The notes: generated by a model from the sequence alone, not told the origin. Positions 19,719 to 29,700 are shown, counted from the stretch's first letter. The stretch is DNA of 64,000 nt from Micromonospora sp. PLK6-60 (GCF_019890675.1 NZ_JAIOAA010000005.1:360955-424954), one strand, 5' to 3'. Translations and numbers: made by a program.

Positions 19719-22193
19719 ATGATCGGGCACCGGAGCCTCGGCTTCGTCGCCGCCGCGGCCACGTTGCTCGCGGCGGCCCCGCTGTCCACCATCTTCCAGC
19801 GCTGGACCTGGCTGATCGAGGCCACCCTCGCGGTGGCCGTGGTGGCCGGCGTGGCCGCGCTGACCCGGCTGGTCCGGGCGCCGCTCTGGGGGCAGATCCT
19901 GGGCATGCTGGCCGGCCTGCTGCTCGCGCTGACCTGGATCTTCCCCGGCGGCACCGAGGCGCTGCTGTTCCTGCCCACCCCGGCCACCTTCGCGCACTTC
20001 GGCGAGCTGCTGTCGGCGTCGGCGCAGGACATGCGCTCGTACGGGGTGAAGGTGCCGGACACCGAGCCGCTGCTGTTCATCACCGTGCTCGGCATCGGCG
20101 GGGTGGCCGTCCTGGTCGACGTGCTGGCCGTCGGGCTGCGCCGGCCGGCGCTGGCCGGCCTGCCGATGCTGGCCATCTACTCGGTGCCGGTCGCGGTCTA
20201 CGTCGACAGCGTGCCCGCGCTGCCGTTCGCCATCGGCGCGGCCGGCTACCTGTGGCTGCTGATCAGCGACAACGTCGACCGGGTACGCCGCTTCGGCCGC
20301 CGGTTCACCGGCGAGGGCCGGGACATCGACGTGTGGGAGGCGTCGCCGCTGGCCGCGGCCGGCCGCCGGCTGGCGGTGCTGGGCGTGGCGCTGGCCGTGG
20401 CCCTGCCGCTGGCCGTGCCGGGGATGACCGGCGGCCTGCTCAACTCGTTCAACTCGGGCACCGGCGACGGCACCGGCACCGGTCGCCCCGGTCAGGGCTC
20501 ACCGAGCCGGATCGACCTGTTCGCCGCGCTCAGCGGCCAGCTCAACCAGACCCAGGTGATGGACCTGGTCAAGGTCACCACCACCGACCCCGACCCGTTC
20601 TACCTGCGGCTCGGGGTCGTCGACGACCTGCGGCCCAACGGCTTCCAGGCCCGGCCGCCGACCGGCCAGCCCGCCAACCGGACCCTGCCCGACCCGTCGG
20701 AGCGCACCGCCCGCGGGGTGGTGCAGCGGACGTACCGGGCCACGGTGGAGGTCAGCAAGAACCTCAACATGCCGATGCTGCCGGTCTACACCGAGCCGGT
20801 GCGCACCGAGGACCTCAGCGGCGCCTGGCTGTACGACCCGAACATGCAGATCCTCTTCTCCAACCGGGACAACTCCCGGGGCAAGCGCTACGCGTTCGAC
20901 TTCGTCCGCTCGACGTACTCTCCGGAGCTGCTGCGCCAGGTCCGGCCGCTGCCGTCCGACCACCCGATCAAGCGGCTGACCGTCACCCCCGCGGTGCGGC
21001 AGGTCGACGCCCTGGTCAAGGAGTTGGTCCAGGGCAAGCAGACCGAGTACGACAAGGTCCTGGCGATCTACGACCACTTCTCCGCGTCGAACGGCTTCAG
21101 CTATCGGGTGACCACCGAGGAGGGCAGCAGCGGCGAGGAGATCGTCGACTTCCTGACCAACAAGGTCGGCTACTGCCAGCAGTACGCCGCGGCGATGGCC
21201 TGGCTGGTCCGGGCGGCCGGCATCCCGGCCCGGGTCGCCGTCGGGTTCACCCGGGGCAGCAGCGCCGAGGGCAACACGTACACGCTTACCAACCGGAACC
21301 TGCACGCCTGGACGGAGGTCTACTTCGACGGGATGGGCTGGGTGCCGTTCGACGCCACCCCGGCGTACGGGGTGCAGGGCTCCACCCGCTCGGCGTGGGC
21401 GCCGGACGTGGACGCGCCGGAGCCGGCCGCGCCGGCGCCGGGCGCCAGCGGCGCCCCCGCCGGGGTCGACCCGTCGACCGGCGCGCAGCAGCGGGACAAC
21501 GCCGACCGGGACCCCGACTCCGGCCTGAGCCTGGGCGCCGGGGAGCAGGCGCCGCAGGCACCGGTCTGGCCCTGGTGGGTCGCGGGCGGCCTCGCCCTGC
21601 TCCTGCTGTTGGCGTTCCCGGCGCTGCGCCGGCTGGCGCTGCGCCGGCGGCGGCAGGCCAGCCGGCGGCCGGCGCGACCGGCGGTGAGCACCGCGGTCGA
21701 CGGGGCCGCGCCGGGCGACGCCCGGATGGTGGTCCTCGGCGCCGACGAGGACCGGGCCCGGGCCGACGCGCACGCCGCCTGGGACGAGCTGCTCGACACG
21801 CTCGTCGACTACGGCGTACGGGTGATCGGGACGGAGACGCCCCGGGCCACCGCCGACCGGCTGGTCCGGGCCGAGCTGGGCGAGAACCTCACGGCCGGTG
21901 ACGCGGTCCGGCTGCTCGGCCGTGCCGAGGAGCGGGCCCGGTACGCCCCGCAGCCGCTCACCGGCGAGCAGCTGCACCCCGCGCTGCGGGCGGTCCGCAC
22001 CGAGCTGGCGTCGCGGGCCGACCGGCGGACCCGGCTGCTGGCGGCGGTGCTGCCGCCGTCGGTGCTGCTGCGCTGGCGCACCGGCCTGGCGGATCGATCG
22101 TCGTCCGTGGTGTCGACGATGAGCCAGAGCCGCTACCGGCTGCTCCGCCGGTGGAGCCCGCGACGGCTGCTGGCGGGCCGCGCGACCCGCTGA
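19719..22193 (+). CDS. Membrane transglutaminase-like protein (TgpA/DUF3488 type)
   Basis: 824 residues. N-terminal half: about six transmembrane helices (DUF3488/TgpA_N). Middle: periplasmic transglutaminase core with Cys in GYCQQYAAAMAWLVRAAGIP, His in NRNLHAWTEVYF and Asp in VPFDATP. A Pro/Ala linker and another transmembrane helix (WPWWVAGGLALLLLLAFPAL) lead to a cytoplasmic DUF4129-like tail. The triad is intact, so it may hydrolyse or crosslink cell-surface proteins. A GGGAGGA site precedes the ATG. Last gene of the moxR-DUF58 operon. Confidence 0.9.
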   Translation: MIGHRSLGFVAAAATLLAAAPLSTIFQRWTWLIEATLAVAVVAGVAALTRLVRAPLWGQILGMLAGLLLALTWIFPGGTEALLFLPTPATFAHFGELLSASAQDMRSYGVKVPDTEPLLFITVLGIGGVAVLVDVLAVGLRRPALAGLPMLAIYSVPVAVYVDSVPALPFAIGAAGYLWLLISDNVDRVRRFGRRFTGEGRDIDVWEASPLAAAGRRLAVLGVALAVALPLAVPGMTGGLLNSFNSGTGDGTGTGRPGQGSPSRIDLFAALSGQLNQTQVMDLVKVTTTDPDPFYLRLGVVDDLRPNGFQARPPTGQPANRTLPDPSERTARGVVQRTYRATVEVSKNLNMPMLPVYTEPVRTEDLSGAWLYDPNMQILFSNRDNSRGKRYAFDFVRSTYSPELLRQVRPLPSDHPIKRLTVTPAVRQVDALVKELVQGKQTEYDKVLAIYDHFSASNGFSYRVTTEEGSSGEEIVDFLTNKVGYCQQYAAAMAWLVRAAGIPARVAVGFTRGSSAEGNTYTLTNRNLHAWTEVYFDGMGWVPFDATPAYGVQGSTRSAWAPDVDAPEPAAPAPGASGAPAGVDPSTGAQQRDNADRDPDSGLSLGAGEQAPQAPVWPWWVAGGLALLLLLAFPALRRLALRRRRQASRRPARPAVSTAVDGAAPGDARMVVLGADEDRARADAHAAWDELLDTLVDYGVRVIGTETPRATADRLVRAELGENLTAGDAVRLLGRAEERARYAPQPLTGEQLHPALRAVRTELASRADRRTRLLAAVLPPSVLLRWRTGLADRSSSVVSTMSQSRYRLLRRWSPRRLLAGRATR

Positions 22194-22299
22194 CCCCGCC
22201 CCGCCCGGCCGCCGGCCCGATCCCGCCGGCGGCCGGGCGCCGGCCCGATCCCGCCGGCGGAGGAGGCGCCGTGGCCGGCCGGCCACGGCGACGACAGAC

Positions 22300-22367
22300 G
22301 GCCGCAACTTCCCCGAAGTTGCTGTCTCCGGTGGACGGGAGACAGCATCTTCCCCGAAGTTGCGGCC
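22300..22367. terminator. Long imperfect palindrome between convergent genes
   Basis: Left arm 22300-22329 and right arm 22337-22367 pair over ~30 bp with a few central mismatches. The left arm also holds a smaller palindrome, GCAACTTC-CCC-GAAGTTGC. The same GCAACTTC/GAAGTTGC core ends the 13957-14014 palindrome. It lies between tgpA (plus) and the DUF3040 gene (minus). A shorter 16-bp palindrome (GTGGCCGG/CCGGCCAC) sits at 22271-22286. Confidence 0.65.
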
Positions 22368-22458
22368 TGCGGTGTAGACACCTCGGGCGGCGCCTGAGGT
22401 GCGCGGCCCGGATCCGGTCAGGCGGCCGGGCCGTGCGGGGTGGCTGGGTCGGGGTGGG

Positions 22459-22854
22459 TCAGCGGTGCCCCTCCGGGCGCTGCCGCCACCTCTCCTCCAT
22501 CCGGTCGAGGAACGACGGGCGCCGGCCGGCCCGACCACGCGGGCGTCGGCGGCTGGTCGTGCCGCCCACGACGTGCAGGTCGGGCGACTGCGCCCGGCGG
22601 TGCGACTGCACCCCGTAGATCAGCGCCCCGAACATTACGACGAAGCCCGCCACCGCCAGTGGCGGAGTCTTGATCACCGCGCCGTAGACCAGCAGGCCCA
22701 GTCCGACGATGACCACACCGGCAGCGACGAGCAGGCGACGCCGCGCGTGGAAACGCGGATCGCTGGCGCGCACGGCCGAGGCGAATTTGGGGTCCTCGGC
22801 AAGCGACCGCTCGATCTGCTCGAACAGCCGCTGCTCGTGCTCCGAGAGCGGCAC
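22459..22854 (-). CDS. DUF3040 domain-containing membrane protein
   Basis: 131 residues starting MPLSEHEQRLFEQIERSL, the standard DUF3040 start (LSEhEqrlLeeiEr.L..DP.fa). Two transmembrane helices follow (LLVAAGVVIVGLGLLVYG and AVAGFVVMFGALIYG), then an Arg-rich cytoplasmic tail. The family is actinobacterial and of unknown function. It is commonly found beside cell-division or DNA polymerase IV genes, as here. A possible -10 (TAGACT on the minus strand) lies near 22931-22936. Confidence 0.88.
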   Translation of the reverse strand: MPLSEHEQRLFEQIERSLAEDPKFASAVRASDPRFHARRRLLVAAGVVIVGLGLLVYGAVIKTPPLAVAGFVVMFGALIYGVQSHRRAQSPDLHVVGGTTSRRRPRGRAGRRPSFLDRMEERWRQRPEGHR

Positions 22855-22969
22855 GGCACTCCTCCCCGGTCACGTTGGTCGGCCCGGGCGGGCCGACAGA
22901 CCGTGGCAGCCAACCGGCTGCTTACCCGCAAGTCTACGAGGGGGGTCGCGCGTCGGAAAGCGGGACGAC

Positions 22970-24229
22970 CTATGGCCGGGGTGGATTTTCATTTCGTCGA
23001 TGATCGCGCCGCCCCAGCAGGCTGGCCGGACCTATGACGGACCGCCCGAATCGGGCAGCCGCGGCGTCCGCCGCCGCCTCCGCCTCCCGCCAACCCCGCT
23101 CGGGTTCACCCAGCGTGAGCTGCCGGGGCGTCCCGGTCACCCCGGCCAGCCCCGCCACCCGTACGCCGACCAGCCGGATCGGCTCCCCCGGGTCGAGGGC
23201 GGTGTAAAGCGCCCACGCCGTGTCGAAGATCTCCCGGGCCACGTCGGTCGGGGTGCCGACCGTGCGGGACCGGTTGACCGTCCGGAAATCGGACAGTCGC
23301 ACCTTGAGCGACACCGTCCGGCCGGCCTGACCGGCCCCGCGCAGCCGGGCCCCCACCTTCTCGCTGAGCGCCAGCAGGCTGCGGCGGATCTCCACCGGAT
23401 CGACCACGTCGACGTCGAAGGTGACCTCGGCGCCGATCGACTTCTCCACCTGCTCGGGGCTGACCGCGCGCGGGTCCCGCCCGGCGGCCAGCTCGTGCAG
23501 GTGGTGGGCGGACGCCTCGCCGACCGCGCGGCGCAGCATGCCGTGCGGGGCCTCGGCCAGGTCGCCGATGGTGGCCAGGCCGAGCCGGCGCAGCGCCTGG
23601 GCCGACCGCTCCCCCACGCCCCACAGCGCGTCCACCGGCAGCGGGTGCAGGAAGTCGAGCACCCGGTCGGCGGGGACCACCAGCAGGCCGTCCGGCTTGG
23701 CCCGGGTGGAGCCGAGCTTGGCCACGAACTTGCTCGGCGCCACCCCGACCGAGCAGCTCAGCCGCTGTTCCTCGGCGACCCGGCGGCGGATCAGCCGGGC
23801 GATCTCGGCCGGGGCGCCGAAGAGCCGGCGGGCGCCGGCCACGTCGAGGAACGCCTCGTCCAGCGAGAGCGGCTCGACCAGCGGGGTGACGTCCCGGAAG
23901 ATCCGCATCACCGCCCGCGAGGCCGCCGAATACTGCGCGAAGTCCGGCGGGAGGTAGACCGCGTGCGGGCAGAGCGCCCGGGCCCGCGCGGTGGGCATCG
24001 CGCTGCGGACGCCGTAGCGGCGGGCCTCGTAGCTGGCGGAGCTGACCACCCCGCGCGGGCCGATCCCACCGACCACCACCGGCCGGCCGCGCAGCTCGGG
24101 CCGGCGGCGCACCTCCACCGAGGCGAAGAAGGCGTCCATGTCGACGTGCAGGATCGGGCAGCCGGAGTCGTCGGCGTCCGGCCCGAAGCGGGGATCACCG
24201 CCTCGGGGCAACGACTGGCTGCGACCCAT
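22970..24229 (-). CDS. dinB: DNA polymerase IV (Y-family translesion polymerase)
   Basis: 419 residues. Catalytic acidic residues are present: LHVDMDAFFASVE near residue 30 and SLDEAFLDVAGA near 125, both needed for metal binding. HhH motif region LWGVGERSAQALRRLGLATIGDL, then the little-finger domain. About 20 residues precede the core. Unlike ImuB elsewhere in this window, all catalytic motifs are intact. It ends with a short basic tail and has no obvious beta-clamp QLxLF box; 'RQLTLG' near residue 375 may serve. Confidence 0.95.
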   Translation of the reverse strand: MGRSQSLPRGGDPRFGPDADDSGCPILHVDMDAFFASVEVRRRPELRGRPVVVGGIGPRGVVSSASYEARRYGVRSAMPTARARALCPHAVYLPPDFAQYSAASRAVMRIFRDVTPLVEPLSLDEAFLDVAGARRLFGAPAEIARLIRRRVAEEQRLSCSVGVAPSKFVAKLGSTRAKPDGLLVVPADRVLDFLHPLPVDALWGVGERSAQALRRLGLATIGDLAEAPHGMLRRAVGEASAHHLHELAAGRDPRAVSPEQVEKSIGAEVTFDVDVVDPVEIRRSLLALSEKVGARLRGAGQAGRTVSLKVRLSDFRTVNRSRTVGTPTDVAREIFDTAWALYTALDPGEPIRLVGVRVAGLAGVTGTPRQLTLGEPERGWREAEAAADAAAARFGRSVIGPASLLGRRDHRRNENPPRP

Positions 24230-24283
24230 GTCCGCAGGCTAGCGGCCACCCCCGACACCCCCGCCGGGGGTCGGCCGCCGCGG

Positions 24284-24400
24284 CCGGACAGGCCGGGATG
24301 CGGCACCCGGGGAGGTCACCACCGCCGGACAGGCCAGGATGCGGCACCCGGGGAGGTCACCACCGCCGGACAGGCCAGGATGCGGCAGGCGGGGAGGTCA
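24284..24400. repeat. Tandem repeat, 41 bp x ~2.9
   Basis: Units start at 24284, 24325 and 24366 (CCGGACAGGCC..GGATGCGGCA..GGGGAGGTCA), nearly identical. The last unit runs into the stop codon of the phosphodiesterase gene (TCA at 24398-24400). Each unit carries CCGGACAGGCC and GGATGCGGCA. No coding function is apparent. Confidence 0.9.
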
Positions 24401-25567
24401 GCCGCGCACCACGATCAGCGGGACGGTCATCTCGGCCGCGGTGTCCGACCCGTGGTACGCCACCAGGCGCGACGCCATCGGCGGCTCCGAGCGGGTGGCC
24501 AGCACCGCGTACCGGTCCTGGCAGACCACCACCAGGTCACCGATGCGCGGCAGGTGCTCCGCCGGCACCGGGCCGAACCAGCCGGTGGCCACCGCCTCCT
24601 CCCGGGTGAGCACCCGCGCGGCGTCGCCCAGCACGGCCGACCAGGCCGCCCGCACGTCCGGCACCGCGCCCGGCGCCACGTGCAGGTAGCGCACCCTCGG
24701 TTCGCCGGCGACCACCCGGACCCCGGCCCGCAGCCGGGGGTCGGTGTCCAGGTCGAAGCGGTCGTCCGGCGGCACGTTCAGCTGCCCGTGGTCGGCGGTG
24801 ACCAGCAGCGCCGCGTCCGGTGGCAGCCCGTCGACCAGGCGGGCCAGCAGCCGGTCCACCTCGGTCGCGGCCAGCCGCCACGGGACCGAGTCGACGCCGC
24901 TGAGGTGGCCGTGCCGGTCGAGGTCGGGGTGGTAACCGGAGACCAGCGTCGGCCCGGCTCCGGCGGCGAGCGCGGCGAGCATCCGCGCGGCCAGCGCGTC
25001 CACGTCGGCGGCGCCCCGGTAGTCGCCGCCCCGGTTGGCGGCCAGGGTCAGGCCGCTGCCGCCGTACTCCGGACGGCTCACCACGGTCACCGCCACCCCG
25101 GCGGCGCGGGCCTGCTCGTACCGGGTGGGCACCGGCTGCCAGCGCAGCGGCTCCGGGTCGTCGGCCCACTCGATGTGGCTGAGCACCCGGTCGCTGCCCG
25201 GCACCCGCACGGTGAAGCCGAGCACCCCGTGCGCGCCCGGGGCCCGGCCGGTGCCGAGGGTGACCAGGCTGGTCGGGGTGGTCGACGGGAAGCCGGCGGT
25301 GAGCGGCCGGCCGGCGGTGGCGGCCAGGCCGGCCAGGGTCGGCGCGTACGGGGCGGCGGTCGGGAGCTGGTACCAGCCCAGGCCGTCGACCAGCAGCACC
25401 GCGACCCGGCGTACGCCGGGCAGCCCGGGCACCAGGCCGAGCGGGTCGGCGGCGCCGGGCACCCCGAGCACCGCCAGCGCGCTGGGCAGCACGTCGGCCA
25501 GGCTGCCGCCGCCGTACGCGGGGGCTACCCGGGCCAGCGGGTCGGCCGGCGGCACCGGGCCGGTCAT
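24398..25567 (-). CDS. Alkaline phosphatase superfamily / nucleotide pyrophosphatase-like protein
   Basis: 389 residues. Type I phosphodiesterase fold: metal site VAVLLVDGLGWYQL near residue 65, nucleophile Thr/Ser in GFPSTTPTSLVTLGTG near 105, later metal ligands in YHPDLDRHGHLSG and LLVTADHGQLNVP. These are the conserved positions of nucleotide pyrophosphatase/phosphodiesterases. No signal peptide, so it is probably cytoplasmic; substrate unknown. Its ATG overlaps the methyltransferase stop (ATGA). Its 3' end lies in a tandem repeat. Confidence 0.85.
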   Translation of the reverse strand: MTGPVPPADPLARVAPAYGGGSLADVLPSALAVLGVPGAADPLGLVPGLPGVRRVAVLLVDGLGWYQLPTAAPYAPTLAGLAATAGRPLTAGFPSTTPTSLVTLGTGRAPGAHGVLGFTVRVPGSDRVLSHIEWADDPEPLRWQPVPTRYEQARAAGVAVTVVSRPEYGGSGLTLAANRGGDYRGAADVDALAARMLAALAAGAGPTLVSGYHPDLDRHGHLSGVDSVPWRLAATEVDRLLARLVDGLPPDAALLVTADHGQLNVPPDDRFDLDTDPRLRAGVRVVAGEPRVRYLHVAPGAVPDVRAAWSAVLGDAARVLTREEAVATGWFGPVPAEHLPRIGDLVVVCQDRYAVLATRSEPPMASRLVAYHGSDTAAEMTVPLIVVRG

Positions 25568-26313
25568 CCCGGCCGGCGGGCGAACAGGTGCAGCTGGGCC
25601 GCGAGGTCCCGGTACGGCGACCGCCCGGCCAGGGCCAGCTCCAGCTCCACCAGGGCGGGCGACTGGCCGTCGGACACGGCGGCCGGCAGCAGGTCGGCCA
25701 GGACGCGTACCCCGTGGATCTCCTCGACGGCGAGCCCGGCGGCGCCCAGCAGCGCGGCGGCGCCCTCGGCGTCGTAGCGTCGGCGCAGGGTGTCCCGCGG
25801 CCCGGCGCTGCCGTGCGGGTCGGCGGCGAGGGCGGCGGCGACGTCCAGGTGGCCGTTCACCGCCCGGCCGAGCACCGCGGCGGCCCGGCCGGCGACCAGG
25901 ACGCTGGCCGCGCCGGCCGGCCGCAGCGCGGCCGCGAGGGCCGCCACCACCGGCGCGGGGTCGTCCACCACCTCGAGTACGGAGTGGCAGAGCACCAGGT
26001 CGACGCTGGCCGGCTCGACCAGCCCGGCGAGCGCGTCACCGTCGCCCTGCACGGCGCGTACCCGGTCGGCGACCCCGGCCTCGGCGGCCCGGCGGGTCAG
26101 CGCGGCGAGCGCGTCGGGGCTGGCGTCGACCACGGTGACCTGGTGGCCGGCCTCGGCCAGCGGCACGGCGAAGCCGCCGGTGCCGCCGCCCACGTCCAGC
26201 ACGGTGAGCCGCTCGCCGGGGCGGCGGTCGAGCTCGCCCCGGAGCACCGACCAGATCACGGCGGTGCGCGGGGTGAGGGTTCGGGTCTGCTCCACGCCGC
26301 CGAGCCTAGTCAC
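25564..26313 (-). CDS. Class I SAM-dependent methyltransferase
   Basis: 249 residues from the GTG at 26313; a GTG at 26295 (VEQTRTLTPRT) is also possible. SAM-binding motif I VLDVGGGTGGFAVPLA near residue 40, acidic VVDASPDAL after strand 2, motif around GDGDALAG and 'SVDLVLCHSVLEVV'. Substrate unknown; the layout resembles CmoA/UbiE-type small-molecule or tRNA methyltransferases. Translationally coupled to the phosphodiesterase gene. A copy of the GTTAAC/GGGGCCCC element lies directly upstream. Confidence 0.85.
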   Translation of the reverse strand: MTRLGGVEQTRTLTPRTAVIWSVLRGELDRRPGERLTVLDVGGGTGGFAVPLAEAGHQVTVVDASPDALAALTRRAAEAGVADRVRAVQGDGDALAGLVEPASVDLVLCHSVLEVVDDPAPVVAALAAALRPAGAASVLVAGRAAAVLGRAVNGHLDVAAALAADPHGSAGPRDTLRRRYDAEGAAALLGAAGLAVEEIHGVRVLADLLPAAVSDGQSPALVELELALAGRSPYRDLAAQLHLFARRPG

Positions 26314-26321
26314 GACGGGGG

Positions 26322-26377
26322 TTGTTGACAGGGGGCCCCTCCGCTACCGAATGCGTTAACAAGGGGCCCCTCCTTAC
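26322..26377 (+). repeat. GTTAAC/GGGGCCCC element, copy A
   Basis: Two half units begin at 26324 (GTTGACAGGGGGCCCC) and 26355 (GTTAACAAGGGGCCCC), 31 bp apart, ending CCTTAC at 26377. The CCTTAC end lies one base from the stop codon (26379-26381) of the minus-strand 58-codon gene. Confidence 0.9.
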
Positions 26378-26378
26378 A

Positions 26379-26555
26379 TTACGACTCGCCCCCCGCCGGG
26401 GCCTCGTCCTCCGCCCGGGAGCGTCGGTCGTTGGCGACCGGACCGTCGGTCACCTCGTACTCCCGCGACTCGGTGTGGTGCATCGGCAGCCAACCGGCGC
26501 CCAGCCGGGTGCGTCGCGAGTTGGCCACGCCGTTGTGACCGTGGTTCCCCGTCAC
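26379..26555 (-). CDS. Hypothetical 58-residue protein
   Basis: GTG start at 26555 preceded by GAGGAGGAG at ideal spacing. Product begins MTGNHGHNGVANSRRTRLG and is polar, Arg- and Glu-rich, with no membrane segment. Not recognised. The strong ribosome site and the stop-start overlap (GTGA) with a tiny upstream ORF argue that it is real. It lies downstream of dnaE2 on the same strand; a link to the mutagenesis cassette is possible but unproven. Confidence 0.6.
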   Translation of the reverse strand: MTGNHGHNGVANSRRTRLGAGWLPMHHTESREYEVTDGPVANDRRSRAEDEAPAGGES

Positions 26556-26599
26556 TTGCTCTCCTCCTCGTGGAACACGAACCTGTCGCGGAACTTCAT
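26552..26599 (-). CDS. Possible tiny ORF (MKFRDRFVFHEEESK) upstream of the 58-residue gene
   Basis: 15 codons ending in a stop that overlaps the next GTG (GTGA). The same frame stays open back to the dnaE2 stop and would encode a hydrophobic stretch (ALFGIILLITLV) just before the ATG. A short membrane protein with a non-standard start is therefore conceivable. No ATG or GTG lies further upstream in frame except the GTG two codons before this ATG. The local sequence is AT-rich for this genome and may instead be a promoter. Confidence 0.25.
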   Translation of the reverse strand: MKFRDRFVFHEEESK

Positions 26600-26713
26600 C
26601 CGCACCAGTGTGATCAACAATATGATCCCGAACAGCGCGCGGCATCTCCGGCCGGCCCGCGCCCACGACAGCCCGACCTGCCGCAGATTGCGCTCACCCG
26701 CGGCCGTGACACC

Positions 26714-26732
26714 CCGACCTGCGGCAGGTCGG
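26714..26732. terminator. Short perfect palindrome after dnaE2
   Basis: CCGACCTGC-G-GCAGGTCGG lies 15 bp after the dnaE2 stop. An imperfect relative (CCGACCTGCCGCAG) is at 26673-26686, and a similar palindrome, CGACATG-CCG-CATGTCG, follows the polyprenyl synthase gene. Probably a 3'-end hairpin; no T-tract. Confidence 0.5.
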
Positions 26733-26746
26733 CCTCGGTGACCGGG

Positions 26747-29700
26747 TCAGCGGAAGTCGCGGGAGGCCGGGGCGACCGGCGGGTCGATCGCGTCCAGCCG
26801 GTCGGCGACCAGGTTGGTGACCCCCTCGTGCCGCTGCAACCGGCCCCGCACCACCAGCGCCGCGCTGGTCCGGGCGACCCGCCGGTAGCGCTGCCACAGC
26901 CCCGGCGAGCAGGTCACGTTGAGCATCCCGGTCTCGTCCTCCAGGTTGAGGAAGGTGACCCCGCCCGCGGTCGCCGGCCGCTGCCGGTGGGTGACGATCC
27001 CACCGACCCGGATCCGCCGGCCCGGCTCTACCCGGCCGAGCCGGGCGATCGGCACCGCGCCGAGGGCGTCGAGGCGGTCCCGGACGAACCGGGCCGGGTG
27101 GCTCTCCGGGGACAGTCCGGTGGCCCAGACGTCGGCCACCAGACGGTCCACCGCCGCCATCCCGGGCAGGGTGGGCGCGGTCGCGCCGGTCACCGTGCCG
27201 GGCAGCCGGCCCGGCCGGTCCTGGGCGGCGGCGCCGGCGGCCCAGAGGGCCTGCCGCCGGGTCAGCCCGAAACCGGCGAAGGCGTCCGCGGTGGCCAGCG
27301 CCTCCAGGTGCGCGGCGGTCAGGCCGACCCGCCGGGCCAGATCCGGCATGTCCGCGTACGGGCCGTGCGCCGCCCGCTCCGCCTCGATCCGCTCGGCCAC
27401 CTCGCCGCCGAGGGTACGGACGCTGCCCAGCCCGAGCCGAACCGCCGGCCCGCCCAGCCCCCAGGCGTGCGGCGGCTCGCCCGGCGCGCTGCCCCACCGG
27501 GTCTCCGGCGTGGACTCCAGCACCGCCTGCGCGCCGCTGGCGTTGATGTCCGGCCGGCGCACCTCCACGCCGTGCCGACGGGCGTCGTCGACCAGGGTCT
27601 GCGGCGAGTAGAAGCCCATCGGCTGGGCGTTGAGCAGCGCGGCCAGGAACGGGGCCGGGTGGTAGCGCTTGAGCCAGGAGCTGGCGTACACCAGGTAGGC
27701 GAAGCTCATCGCGTGGCTCTCCGGGAAGCCGTAGCTGGCGAACGCGGTGAGCTTGCGGTAGACGTCGTCGGCCAGCTCGCCGGTGATGCCCCGCTCGGCC
27801 ATCCCGGCGTACAGCCGGTCGGCGATCTGCGCCATCCGCTCCACCGAACGCTTCGCCCCCATCGCCCGGCGCAGCTGGTCGGCGCCGGCCGCGTCGAAGC
27901 CGGCCAGGTCGATGGCGAGCTGCATGAGCTGCTCCTGGAACAGCGGCACGCCGAGGGTCTTCTCCAGCGCGTTGCGCATCAACGGGTGCGCGAACGTGAC
28001 CGGCTCCTGGCCGTTCTTGCGCCGGATGAACGGGTGCACCGAGCCGCCCTGGATCGGGCCGGGGCGGATCAGCGCCACCTCCACCACCAGGTCGTAGAAC
28101 TCGCGGGGCTTGAGCCGGGGCAGGGTGGCCATCTGGGCCCGGCTCTCCACCTGGAACACCCCGACCGAGTCGGCCCGGCAGAGCATGTCGTAGACCTCGG
28201 GATCGTCCAGGGTCATGTCGCCCAGGTCGAGGGACATCCCGATCATGTCGTAGCCGTAGTGCAGCGCCGAGAGCATGCCGAGGCCGAGCAGGTCGAACTT
28301 GACCAGGCCGACGGCGGCGCAGTCGTCCTTGTCCCACTGGAGCACGCTGCGCCCGGGCATCCGCCCCCACTCCACCGGGCAGACCTCGATCACCGGCCGG
28401 TCGCAGATCACCATCCCGCCGGAGTGGATGCCCAGATGCCGGGGGAACGTCTGCAACTCGTTCGCGTACGTCACCACCTCCTCCGGGATGTCCTCGACGT
28501 CGATCGCGGCGACCGAACCCCACCTGTCGATCTGCTTGCTCCAGGCGTCCTGCTGCCCCGGGGAGAAGCCGAACGCCTTCGCCACGTCCCGCACCGCCGA
28601 CCGGGGCCGGTACGAGATGACGTTGGCGACCTGGGCGGTGTGCTCCCGGCCGTACCGGGCGTAGACGTGCTGGATCACCTCCTCCCGGCGGTCGGACTCG
28701 ATGTCCACGTCGATGTCGGGCGGGCCGTCCCGCTCCGGGGCGAGGAAGCGCTCGAAGAGCAGCCGGTGCCGGACCGCGTCCACGTTGGTGATCCGCAGCG
28801 CGTAGCAGACCGCCGAGTTGGCCGCCGAGCCCCGACCCTGGCAGTAGATGTCCTGCTCGCGGCAGAAGCTGACGATGTCGTAGACCACCAGGAAGTAGCC
28901 GGGGAAGCCCAGCTCGTCGATCATCCGCAGCTCGTGCTCCAGCTGCGCGTACGCCTCGGGATGCGCCTCGGGCGGGCCGTAGCGCTCGTGCGCGCCGGCC
29001 AGGGTGAGGTGGCGCAGCCAGCTCATCTCGGTGTGCCCGGCCGGCACCGGGTACGCCGGCAGCCGTGGCGCGACCAGTTGCAGGTCGAAGGCGAGCTCCG
29101 CGCCGAACTCGGCGGCCCGCGCCACTGCCCCCGGGTACGCCCCGAACCGCGCCGCCATCTCCGCACCGCTGCGCAGGTGGGCGGTGGCGGCGGCGGGCAG
29201 CCAGCCGTCCATCTCGTCCAGGCTGCGCCGGGCCCGCACCGCGGCCAGCGTGGTGGCCAGCCGGCGCCGGCCCGGGGTGGCGTAGTGCACGTTGTTGGTG
29301 GCCACGGTGGGCAGGCCCGCCGCCGCGGCCAGCTCGGCCAGGGCGTCGTTGCGGTCGGCGTCGAGCGGGTGGCCGTGGTCGGTCAGCTCCACCGCCACGG
29401 TCTCCGCGCCGAACAGCGCGGTGAGCCGGTCCAGCTCCCGGGCCGCCGCGTCGACCCCCTCGGTGAGCAGGGCGGCCGGCACGTGCCCCTTGCGGCAACC
29501 GGTGAGCACCAGCACGTGGTCGCGCAACTCCTGCGCGATCTCCTCCAGCTCCCCGTAGACCGGCCGGCCCTTCTCCCCGCCGCGCAGCTGGGCGCGGGAG
29601 ATGGTGGCGGCGAGCCGGGCGTACCCCTCGTGGCCGTGGGCGAGCACCAGCAGGTGCCGGCCCAGCGGGTCGGGTTCGCCGTTCTGCGGGCCGGGCAGCC

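Noticed and set aside
22459..22673. Plus-strand ORFs opposite the DUF3040 gene
   Set aside because: The minus-strand product matches DUF3040 start to end; the plus-strand ORFs are shadows.
24284..24400. CRISPR array
   Set aside because: The 41-bp units are contiguous with no spacers, and there are no cas genes.
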